Assembly: GCA_003520925.1 (NCBI GenBank)
Contig: DOTV01000110.1
Span: 1-6,114 of the forward strand
DNA length: 6,114 nt
DNA from: Bacteroidales bacterium
GTDB lineage: Bacteria; Bacteroidota; Bacteroidia; Bacteroidales; VadinHA17
Direction of reading: 5' to 3'
Part shown: piece by piece, positions 1 to 6,059 of the stretch
How positions within the stretch are numbered: the first letter of the stretch is position 1
Layout of the letters: every line of letters starts with the position of its first letter
The notes under the pieces: model-generated
Seen by the model: only the letters and a program-made list of their open reading frames with translations
Databases searched by the model: none
Told to the model about the DNA's origin: nothing
Position numbers and translations under genes: made by a program

Positions 1-2225
1 TTATCGAGAGTCTCTATATATTCAAGATTTTTTTCAATTCCTGAATGAGGCATACTGGATGGCATCAGCAAAAATGAACCCTCGTCCAGCGTGGGCATAA
101 ACTCCTTGCCAGTACCAGGGAATGTTTTGACGGGAGCCTTCCAGAATGCTGTATTGCGAAAATTTTTCCAGCCTGCTTTTTCTGCCCCTGAAGCAATAAT
201 TCCAAAAATTCTATCAAATCCCTGCCAGACTAATAAGCCAAAAAACAAGGTAAAAGCAGGGATCATTAAAAACTTCCATTTATTGAGCAAAGCCCACCGA
301 AGAATCTTTTCGTAAAAATGTACCATCGACATCAGGGCAATCAGAATAACAGTTACAATTCCGGCAACAAAAAGAAAATTGACAAACTCATTGTTATGTG
401 CTCCCAGTGGCAGCCATTCAATTGAAAGATACCAGGTTGCCACAAGCACTGTTATCCCAATGTTTATATAATTTGGAAATTCCCTACGCGTTTCAGACCA
501 TCTGTAATCAAACAGGTTATTTATACCCAGAGCGGTTAAGGCAAGAACTGGCCAGGTATGCCAGACAATAGCAAAAAATATACCTGCCAGGATCAGTGCC
601 CCGTTCCAAATCTTTCTGATTTTCTTTGTATCGAACCGGATATGAAATAAGATATGTACCAGTGTCGGAAGCGCTACTATTCCAAGAATAAATGCTGCAA
701 GAAGAGCAAAAGTCTTGGTCCATGCCAGCGGATGGAACATTTTACCTTCCTGAGCCTGCATGGCGAAGACAGGAAGAAAACTTACAATTGTCGTAGCAAT
801 TGAGGTAACTACAGCAGCTCTCACTTCTGTTGTTGCACTGTAAATTACCTTCATTAATTTTTTACCGCGGATTCCCCTGTTTTCAGGCATTTCGAGATGA
901 CGGAGAATATTCTCTACGTCCACAATACCTATATCCACCATTACACCGATAGCTATTGCAATACCTGATAACGCTACAATATTGGCATCAATTCCGAAGA
1001 ACCGCATCAGTATAAATGTGATGAGCACTCCTAGAGGTAATAACCCGGCAACGATCAGAGAAGCTCTGAGATTCATTACCAGAACAATTATCACGATAAT
1101 ACTGATCAGGATTTCATGGGAAAGTGCCGATTCGAGTGTTCCGATTGTTTCCCTGATGAGCCCTGTCCTGTCATAGAATGGGATGACAGTTACCTTTGAA
1201 ACAGATCCGTCAGGCAATGTTTTTTGGGGTAGTCCGGCTTCTAGTTCCTGAATCTTCTCTTTGACATTATTGATTACCTCCATCGGGTTGGACCCATAAC
1301 GGGCGACTACTACGGCTCCCACTGCCTCTGAACCGGCTTTATCAAGACCTCCCCGGCGTGTTGCCGGGCCAAAATTTACATGCGCCACATCTTTAATCCG
1401 CACAGGAACGTTATTCCTAACGGCGACAACGGATAATTCAAGATCGTTAAGGCTCTTTATATAACCCAGTCCGCGAATGATGTACTCAACACTATTCAAT
1501 TCAATTGTTTCCGCCCCGATATCCAGGTTGCTGTTTTTAACAGCATTCATCACATCCATAACGGATACATTGTAAGCTTTCAGAGCACCAGGATTGAGAT
1601 CAACCTGATACTCCCTGACAAATCCACCTACAGATGCAACTTCTGATACACCTTCGGCAGAGGAAAGGCTGTATTTGACATAAAAATCCTGGATGGTTTT
1701 AAGCTCCGACGGGTCCCATCCACCATTAGCCATTCCCGTTTTGGGATCCCGGCCTTCAAGGGTATACCAGAAAATCTGACCAAGGGCCGTTGCGTCAGGA
1801 CCAAGTGTCGGTTGAACTCCGGCAGGTATTGTCCCTGGTGGTAACGAATTTAGTTTTTCAAGGATCCTTGACCTGCTCCAGTAAAACTCTGTATTATCTT
1901 TAAAAATGATGTAGATGAACGACATTCCGAACATCGAGGTGCTTCTGATTGTCTGTACACCCGGAATACCTGATAATGCTGTGGTCAATGGATAGGTTAT
2001 CTGGTCCTGAATGTCTTTTGGTGAACGGCCCATCCATTCGGTTGCAACAATCTGCTGGTTTTCACCAATATCAGGAATGGCATCCACCGGAACCGGGTCC
2101 CTTGGTAAAAGATCCGATTTCAGATTGAATGGCATAGTTACCAATCCCATGATCAAAAAAGCGATCAGGAAGATGAAAGTTATCAGCCTGTTCTCGAGAA
2201 AATACCTGACTAGCCGGTTAAACAT
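1..2225 (-). CDS. cusA: CusA-type heavy-metal RND efflux permease (C-terminal part outside window)
   Basis: Inner-membrane proton-driven pump of the heavy-metal RND family. It should export Cu(I)/Ag(I) from the periplasm or cytoplasm through a CusB adaptor and CusC channel. The frame is open from ATG at 2225 to the left edge, giving 741 residues with no stop; whole family members exceed 1000. Visible landmarks are an N-terminal membrane helix (about 12-32), the porter stretch with PVDAIPDI (about 46-53), ITYPLTTALSGIPGV, LGPDATALG and EVASVGGFVREYQV, then helix IV with GIAIAIGVMVDIGIVDVEN containing D431 and E438 (equivalents of CusA D405 and E412), and later MPTLDEGSFLLMPSSMP (710-726). Helix IV lacks the DFG-type aspartate of CzcA zinc/cobalt pumps, favouring the monovalent CusA group. 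Residues about 535-636 form an added hydrophobic block absent from E. coli CusA. The start is fixed by an in-frame stop two codons upstream, which is the stop of the lipoprotein gene. Substrate is inferred; the family call is firm. Confidence 0.95.
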   Translation of the reverse strand, partial: MFNRLVRYFLENRLITFIFLIAFLIMGLVTMPFNLKSDLLPRDPVPVDAIPDIGENQQIVATEWMGRSPKDIQDQITYPLTTALSGIPGVQTIRSTSMFGMSFIYIIFKDNTEFYWSRSRILEKLNSLPPGTIPAGVQPTLGPDATALGQIFWYTLEGRDPKTGMANGGWDPSELKTIQDFYVKYSLSSAEGVSEVASVGGFVREYQVDLNPGALKAYNVSVMDVMNAVKNSNLDIGAETIELNSVEYIIRGLGYIKSLNDLELSVVAVRNNVPVRIKDVAHVNFGPATRRGGLDKAGSEAVGAVVVARYGSNPMEVINNVKEKIQELEAGLPQKTLPDGSVSKVTVIPFYDRTGLIRETIGTLESALSHEILISIIVIIVLVMNLRASLIVAGLLPLGVLITFILMRFFGIDANIVALSGIAIAIGVMVDIGIVDVENILRHLEMPENRGIRGKKLMKVIYSATTEVRAAVVTSIATTIVSFLPVFAMQAQEGKMFHPLAWTKTFALLAAFILGIVALPTLVHILFHIRFDTKKIRKIWNGALILAGIFFAIVWHTWPVLALTALGINNLFDYRWSETRREFPNYINIGITVLVATWYLSIEWLPLGAHNNEFVNFLFVAGIVTVILIALMSMVHFYEKILRWALLNKWKFLMIPAFTLFFGLLVWQGFDRIFGIIASGAEKAGWKNFRNTAFWKAPVKTFPGTGKEFMPTLDEGSFLLMPSSMPHSGIEKNLEYIETLD

Positions 2226-2231
2226 TGCGGT

Positions 2232-2438
2232 TTATTTTTTTTCAACCAGGGCCATTCCGCATTTGGGACAATCGCCTGGTTTATCGCTTACAACTTCTGG
2301 ATGCATGGGGCAGGTATACTGAACTTTTGCTACCTCCTTTGTGGTGGTTTGCTTTTCTTTGGATGAATTGTTACCGCACGAGCTGAACATCAAACCGGAA
2401 AGCATAACAAAACCAAAAATTATCAGATTCTTTTTCAT
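2232..2438 (-). CDS. Small lipoprotein with heavy-metal-binding domain (HMBD)
   Basis: A 68-residue protein, probably a periplasmic or outer-membrane-anchored copper/silver binder. Residues 1-20 form a lipoprotein signal (KK, hydrophobic core, FSS) ending at lipidation Cys21. A short polar linker (about 22-38) follows. The rest is a heavy-metal-binding domain of the kind found at the N terminus of copper P-type ATPases and some CusB adaptors: YTCPMHPEV (41-49) and PGDCPKCGMALV (54-65). Likely ligands are Cys43, Met45, His46, Cys57, Cys60 and Met62. No acidic or lysine-rich surface-export signal follows Cys21, so the inner leaflet of the outer membrane is the likelier place (inference). The stop codon lies 6 bases before the cusA start and in the same frame, so the two are surely cotranscribed. 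A role in handing metal to the pump is inferred from gene order. The domain assignment is strong; the function is not proven. Confidence 0.93.
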   Translation of the reverse strand: MKKNLIIFGFVMLSGLMFSSCGNNSSKEKQTTTKEVAKVQYTCPMHPEVVSDKPGDCPKCGMALVEKK

Positions 2439-2509
2439 TGCTTGAAATTCTTTAATTGTAAATACTAGAAGATAGATTTGAAATAAATAGAAATTTACAA
2501 ATGAGATAT

Positions 2510-2528
2510 TATTCTAATTTGTAGAATA
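2510..2528. promoter_or_regulatory. 19-bp AT-rich palindrome, possible operator
   Basis: TATTCTA and TAGAATA form a perfect 7-bp inverted repeat around a 5-base centre in the gap between the HYC-type gene and the lipoprotein gene. It overlaps a second dyad, TACAAAT (2496-2502) and ATTTGTA (2517-2523), whose half-sites start 21 bp apart, about two helical turns. It lies about 72-90 bases upstream of the lipoprotein start. No T run follows on the minus strand, so it does not look like a terminator. AT-rich DNA yields such dyads by chance, so the operator reading is tentative. Confidence 0.25.
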
Positions 2529-2544
2529 GAAAGAAATAAATTGA

Positions 2545-2964
2545 TCAGATGCGGAAAATGCAAATTTCAGAGAGGTCCACATTTGTGGACATTATTGCCC
2601 CGGGAGGGCTTTTGTCTGAATATTGTATTTTGAATACTTCAGCAAGGCTGATCGTGGATTCAGAAGATAATCCTGCTGTCTGAAAATCAATTTGAACCGG
2701 AGGAGTGACATTAAAAAACGAGGGGACATAATTATTATCTGTCGAAAAGGAAGTTACAGCATCTTCACAGCAGTGTCTGGAGAAGAATATTCCGGGTGGA
2801 GTCGACTTCTTTTGTGAATCCTCCATACCGCAGCTTGCCAGCTTTCCGGTAAGAGAGATTTTAGAGGCTGCTATATGACCACCACAATAGTGTATCGCCA
2901 CCGAAAAGCGGAACATTGCGGCGATAATCACAAATGCAAATAATATTGAAGCTCCCTTTTTCAC
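2545..2964 (-). CDS. Secreted Cys/His-rich HYC_CC_PP-type protein
   Basis: A 139-residue exported protein of unknown biochemical role, matching a Bacteroidota family named for its conserved HYC, CC and PP motifs and often found near metal-efflux genes. A signal peptide spans about 1-23 (hydrophobic core 7-18, likely cut after SVA), placing HYCGGH (25-30) at the very start of the mature protein. CGM (45-47), HCC (64-66), SPPG (119-122) and the C-terminal tail LSEICIFRI (131-139) follow. Cys27, 45, 65, 66 and 135 with His25, 30 and 64 and Met47 could bind soft metals or form disulfides. The start is GTG: there is no ATG, and an in-frame TAA sits three codons upstream at 2971-2973. It is the first gene after a Bacteroidota-type promoter, with the lipoprotein and cusA genes following after a 106-base AT-rich gap. 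A copper-binding or sensing role is inference from motifs and context; the family match rests on memory of the motif pattern. Confidence 0.85.
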   Translation of the reverse strand: MKKGASILFAFVIIAAMFRFSVAIHYCGGHIAASKISLTGKLASCGMEDSQKKSTPPGIFFSRHCCEDAVTSFSTDNNYVPSFFNVTPPVQIDFQTAGLSSESTISLAEVFKIQYSDKSPPGAIMSTNVDLSEICIFRI

Positions 2965-2999
2965 CAGTAATTAAACAGATAACCGTTCATTTTGTTTTA

Positions 3000-3030
3000 C
3001 AAAGCTATACGATTTTGGTATAATGGCAAA
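3000..3030 (-). promoter_or_regulatory. Bacteroidota-type promoter for the copper cluster
   Basis: On the minus strand TTTG (3030-3027) is followed after exactly 19 bases by TAGCTTTG (3007-3000). This matches the TTTG-N19..21-TAnnTTTG form used by the primary sigma factor of Bacteroides and Flavobacterium. Transcription should begin near 2993-2996, leaving an untranslated leader of about 30 bases before the GTG start at 2964. The -33 element begins 3 bases after the cysN stop codon, so the copper cluster has its own promoter although no clear terminator separates it from cysN. Confidence 0.75.
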
Positions 3031-3033
3031 CAT

Positions 3034-4305
3034 TTACTGATCCTGAATCATTCCCGCGGCAACTGTCTCTTTTGTACCGGAATCAATAAATATCAGGCTT
3101 CCGGTAATATTGTTCTTCTTATAAGGATCAAAAAATACCGGCTTCGAGGTCCTGATATTTATATTTGCTATATCGTTCATCTTGATTGTAATATTTTCAT
3201 AATCTCGTTCAAGAGAATCGATATTCATTCTGTAATTGATTGATTTTATTATACATTCGACTTCATTTGTATTTAGCCGGACAAGAAACCTGCCGCCGGT
3301 TTTCAGTGGCTTTTCATTGAACCAGCAAACCATAAGATTAATCTCCTGGCCAGACTGCGGGAGTTTACCGTTACTGACAATCAGATCTCCTCTGCCGATA
3401 TCAATCTGATCTTCAAGTGCAATTGAAACAGAATCCCCTGCTGAAGCTTCAGATAACGATTTCCCCATCACATCGATACCAGTAATCCTTGATCTTAACA
3501 TTGAAGGCAGAACTGTAACATAATCTCCTTTTCTGAATATTCCGCCTGCAATTCTGCCTGCATAACCACGGTAATCATGATATTCATCGGATAATGGCCG
3601 AATAATTGTCTGCACAGGAAGTCTCGATTCGTAAGAGTTTTTTATTTTTTTTATTTCAATAGTTTCAATAAACCGAAGGAAGGTTCTGCCTTCATACCAT
3701 CTCATATTCTCAGAGGGTTCAACTACATTGTCCCCGAATTTTGCACTGATCGGAATATAATATACATTTTCTATTTCGAGTTTTCCGGCAAGCGCTGCAA
3801 GTTCATTTCTGATATTTACAAATACTTCTTCAGCGAAATTTACCATATCCATTTTGTTGATACAGAAGACTATGTGTCTTATATCAAGTAAAGATGCTAT
3901 ATATGAATGGCGAAGAGTCTGTTCAAGAACCCCTTTTCTTGCATCGATAAGTATTACAGCAAGGTCGGCAGTGCTTGCTCCTGTAACCATATTCCTTGTA
4001 TATTGAATATGACCGGGAGTATCTGCAATTATAAACTTCCTTGCAGGTGTGGCGAAATACCTGTATGCCACATCAATTGTTATCCCCTGTTCTCTTTCTG
4101 CCCTGAGTCCGTCGGTCAGAAGTGAAAGATCGATCCCCTCTTTGCCAAGACGTTTACTGGATTCGACAATGTGATCCATCTGATCCTCAAAGATCGATTT
4201 GCTGTCATAAAGAAGCCTTCCTATCAAAGTACTCTTTCCATCATCGACACTGCCGGCTGTTGTGAACCTCAGGAGGCTTTTAGTACCGTTTATTTTGCTT
4301 TCCAT
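3034..4305 (-). CDS. cysN: Sulfate adenylyltransferase large (GTPase) subunit
   Basis: Regulatory GTPase subunit of ATP sulfurylase. With CysD it drives formation of APS from sulfate and ATP by coupling to GTP hydrolysis in the cytoplasm. The 423 residues show all five G motifs: GSVDDGKS (18-25), the switch threonine in GITID (74-78), DTPGH (95-99), NKMD (150-153) and SAK (187-189). EF-Tu-like barrel domains follow (about 210-420), with RGYAGRIAGG and the ending TGSLIFIDSGTKETVAAGM typical of CysN. There is no C-terminal APS-kinase domain. The frame stays open upstream to an ATG at 4383, but that would add 26 residues unlike the family and overlap cysD by 68 bases. The ATG at 4305 lies 10 bases after the cysD stop and gives the family's usual N terminus, so I chose it. 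DTPGHIQYTRNM has Ile where E. coli has Glu. Confidence 0.96.
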   Translation of the reverse strand: MESKINGTKSLLRFTTAGSVDDGKSTLIGRLLYDSKSIFEDQMDHIVESSKRLGKEGIDLSLLTDGLRAEREQGITIDVAYRYFATPARKFIIADTPGHIQYTRNMVTGASTADLAVILIDARKGVLEQTLRHSYIASLLDIRHIVFCINKMDMVNFAEEVFVNIRNELAALAGKLEIENVYYIPISAKFGDNVVEPSENMRWYEGRTFLRFIETIEIKKIKNSYESRLPVQTIIRPLSDEYHDYRGYAGRIAGGIFRKGDYVTVLPSMLRSRITGIDVMGKSLSEASAGDSVSIALEDQIDIGRGDLIVSNGKLPQSGQEINLMVCWFNEKPLKTGGRFLVRLNTNEVECIIKSINYRMNIDSLERDYENITIKMNDIANINIRTSKPVFFDPYKKNNITGSLIFIDSGTKETVAAGMIQDQ

Positions 4306-4315
4306 ACTTATACCA

Positions 4316-5218
4316 TTAAAAATAACCCTCTTTCTTCCGGTCTTCCATAGCCGCTTCCGATCTTCTGTCATCATATCGTCCACCTCTTTCGGTCACCCTT
4401 GTTGCAGCAATCTCGCTAACTATTTCTTCCAGCGATTCTGCTTTTGAAAGTGTAACCCCGGTACATGTTATATCCCCGATTGTCCGGCACCGTACATCGG
4501 CCTCAAAAACCCTTTCAGATGGTTTTGTCTGCATGAAAGGCGCCCAAGCAAGGTAGACTCCGTTCCGCTGAAAAATCTTCCGCCGGTGCGTATAGTAAAG
4601 GTGCGGTAAGATGATGTTTTCACTCATAATATACTGCCAGACATCAAGCTCTGTCCAGTTACTGATCGGGAACACCCTGAAGTGTTCTCCGAAATTCTTA
4701 TGACCGTTAAATATGTTCCAGAGTTCAGGCCTCTGATTCTTTGGATCCCACTGTCCGAATTCATTCCGGTGCGAAAAAAATCTTTCCTTTGCTCTGGCTT
4801 TCTCTTCATCACGTCGTCCTCCGCCAATTGCCACATCTATTTTTAATTCATCGATTGCATCAAGGAGAGTGACCGACTGGGCCTTGTTTCTGCTGGCATT
4901 GATCCCGGTCTCCTCTGCGACCCTTCCCCGGTCGATAGAATCTTGCACAAGCTTTACAACCAGCTCTACTCCAAGTTCCTTTGCAAGGTTATCCCTGAAC
5001 GTAAGTGTCTCTTCAAAGTTATGCCCGGTATCGATATGCAACAGGCTGAAAGGCATTTTAGCAGGCCAGAAAGCCTTTTTTGCAAGATGTACCAATACGA
5101 TCGAATCTTTACCACCTGAAAAAAGGATAACTTTTTTCTCGAACTGGGCAGCTACCTCCCTCATTACAAAAATGGCCTCGTCTTCAAGCTCCTTCAGATG
5201 TTCATTGTTTATCTTCAT
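4316..5218 (-). CDS. cysD: Sulfate adenylyltransferase small (catalytic) subunit
   Basis: Catalytic subunit of the CysDN ATP sulfurylase, making APS and pyrophosphate from sulfate and ATP, the first step of assimilatory sulfate reduction. At 300 residues it is nearly the length of E. coli CysD (302). It belongs to the PP-loop nucleotidyltransferase family: the pyrophosphate-binding SGGKDS is at 34-39, HIDTGHNF at 61-68, and the family signature GGGRRDEEKARAKER at 132-146, followed by FFSHRNEFGQWDP. The tail DRKKEGYF matches the usual CysD C terminus, so the gene is whole. The start ATG at 5218 gives the standard MKINNEHLKELEDEAI opening. cysN follows after 10 bases, consistent with translational coupling. 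Upstream lies a 145-base gap with two palindromic repeats before cysH; I see no promoter of the TTTG/TAnnTTTG form in it. Confidence 0.97.
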   Translation of the reverse strand: MKINNEHLKELEDEAIFVMREVAAQFEKKVILFSGGKDSIVLVHLAKKAFWPAKMPFSLLHIDTGHNFEETLTFRDNLAKELGVELVVKLVQDSIDRGRVAEETGINASRNKAQSVTLLDAIDELKIDVAIGGGRRDEEKARAKERFFSHRNEFGQWDPKNQRPELWNIFNGHKNFGEHFRVFPISNWTELDVWQYIMSENIILPHLYYTHRRKIFQRNGVYLAWAPFMQTKPSERVFEADVRCRTIGDITCTGVTLSKAESLEEIVSEIAATRVTERGGRYDDRRSEAAMEDRKKEGYF

Positions 5219-5245
5219 ATTTAATGTGTCTTTATCTTTTTTTTA

Positions 5246-5292
5246 CCCACCCCTGACCCCCCGCCGAAGCGGGGCAGGCTCTTCCAAGTGGG
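5246..5292. repeat. Imperfect palindromic intergenic repeat in the cysH-cysD gap
   Basis: A nested hairpin: CCCAC (5246-5250) pairs with GTGGG (5288-5292), CCTG (5252-5255) with CAGG (5275-5278), and CCCCGC (5259-5264) with GCGGGG (5269-5274) around a CGAA loop. Its high GC stands out from the AT-rich flanks. Neither side carries a T run in the right orientation, so it is not a standard intrinsic terminator. GC-rich palindromes opening with ACCCACCCCTGACCCC are common dispersed elements in Bacteroidota intergenic DNA, from memory. As RNA it may stabilise the cysH 3' end or adjust cysD level (inference). Confidence 0.7.
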
Positions 5293-5309
5293 ACTTAATG
5301 ATATTTACC

Positions 5310-5344
5310 GTCATTGCGATCCGCCAACCGGCGGAGGAGCAATC
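5310..5344. repeat. GTCATTGCGA...GCAATC dispersed palindromic repeat
   Basis: GTCATTGCGA (5310-5319) opens the element and GCAATC (5339-5344) closes it. ATTGC (5313-5317) pairs with GCAAT (5339-5343), and inside them TCCGCC (5320-5325) pairs with GGCGGA (5330-5335) around AACC. The ends match a widespread short repeat seen in intergenic DNA of many phyla (TCATTGCGA...GCAATCT with a variable palindromic centre), recognised from memory. It is non-coding and lies 17 bases from the first repeat and 19 bases beyond the cysH stop. Confidence 0.75.
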
Positions 5345-5363
5345 TTTTTCGTTGTATCGAGTT

Positions 5364-6059
5364 CTACTTAATATGCAGTCCGCATTCCTTCTGGCCCCCT
5401 TCTTCCCACCACCATCGTCCCGACCGGAAATCGGCCCCTTTTTCCACCGCTCTTGTACATGGCTCACACCCGATGCTGACAAAACCTTTGTCGTGCAAAA
5501 CATTGTATGGAATATTATTTTGTTTGATGAACCTTTCAACATCCTCAAGGGTCCAGGTGAAAAGAGGGTAAAACTTAAATAGAAACTTTTCTTCGTCATA
5601 CTCTATCCAGTCCATTTGGCGGCGGTTATCCGACTGATCCGCCCTGATGCCTGATATCCAGCACTCTTTATTCTTAAGGACTCTGTTTAAAGGTTCAAGT
5701 TTTCTTACCCTGCAGCACTCCAGCCTGTTCTCCCGCGAATGGTAAAAGCTGAAAGGTCCCTTTTCTGTCACCATCTTTTCAACAGATACATAATCAGGGA
5801 AATAAGTATTTATTTTCCTACCGTATCTTTTTATTGTCTCACTGAATACCTTGTAGGTCTGCGGAAAGAGTCTTCCTGTATCGAGAGTGGCAATATCGAT
5901 CTGAATATTATTTTCAAAAATAAAATGAGAAATAACCTGATCTTCAATTCCGAAGCTGGAAGTAAAAACAACCTTTTCCGGGAAGATCTCAGAAAGAGCT
6001 TTCAGCTGATCTTCAACCGGTTTGTTCTCTATCCTTTTCCTTATTTCATCTATTCCCAT
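5364..6059 (-). CDS. cysH: Assimilatory adenylyl-sulfate (APS) reductase
   Basis: Reduces APS to sulfite and AMP using thioredoxin or a similar thiol donor, the step after CysDN, in the cytoplasm. The 231 residues carry the PP-loop-like SSFGIEDQ (34-41), TLDTGRLFPQTY (58-69), the cysteine pairs Cys115-Cys116 (RLECCRVRK) and Cys198-x-x-Cys201 (GCEPC) that hold a [4Fe-4S] cluster, GIRADQSDNR (137-146), and the catalytic C-terminal Cys226 in ECGLH. Keeping all four cluster cysteines marks the APS-using type rather than the PAPS reductase of E. coli, which lacks the cluster. The absence of an APS kinase gene nearby agrees. The start is ATG at 6059: an in-frame TAG four codons upstream (6069-6071) excludes a longer form. 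The 55 AT-rich bases to the right edge show no clear promoter, so the cluster's promoter or further genes lie outside. Confidence 0.96.
   Translation of the reverse strand: MGIDEIRKRIENKPVEDQLKALSEIFPEKVVFTSSFGIEDQVISHFIFENNIQIDIATLDTGRLFPQTYKVFSETIKRYGRKINTYFPDYVSVEKMVTEKGPFSFYHSRENRLECCRVRKLEPLNRVLKNKECWISGIRADQSDNRRQMDWIEYDEEKFLFKFYPLFTWTLEDVERFIKQNNIPYNVLHDKGFVSIGCEPCTRAVEKGADFRSGRWWWEEGGQKECGLHIK

Noticed and set aside
2011..2322. Plus-strand open frame of 103 residues, and similar ones at 91-315 and 982-1176
   Set aside because: Antisense to the cusA and lipoprotein coding regions; composition is that of a shadow frame with no domain.
2575..2590. Hairpin GTCCAC-ATTT-GTGGAC near the 3' end of the HYC-type gene as a terminator or attenuator
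   Set aside because: It lies inside the coding sequence, about 30 bases before the stop, and has no T run after it on the minus strand.
4306..4383. Longer CysN beginning at the ATG at 4383
   Set aside because: It would overlap cysD by 68 bases and add 26 residues (MTEDRKRLWKTGRKR region) that are the cysD tail read in another frame; the ATG at 4305 fits family length and spacing.
5259..5274. CCCCGC-CGAA-GCGGGG hairpin as an intrinsic terminator after cysH
   Set aside because: The sequence after it on the minus strand is G- and then A-rich, with no U tract; it fits a dispersed repeat better.
4869..5582. Plus-strand open frame of 237 residues across cysD, the repeats and cysH
   Set aside because: It is antisense to two firmly identified genes, has no recognisable domain, and crosses the non-coding repeats.
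5243..5599. Minus-strand open frame of 118 residues overlapping the cysH end
   Set aside because: Its first part is cysH in another frame and its end (PLRRGVRGG) is translation of the palindromic repeat, a common false-gene pattern.
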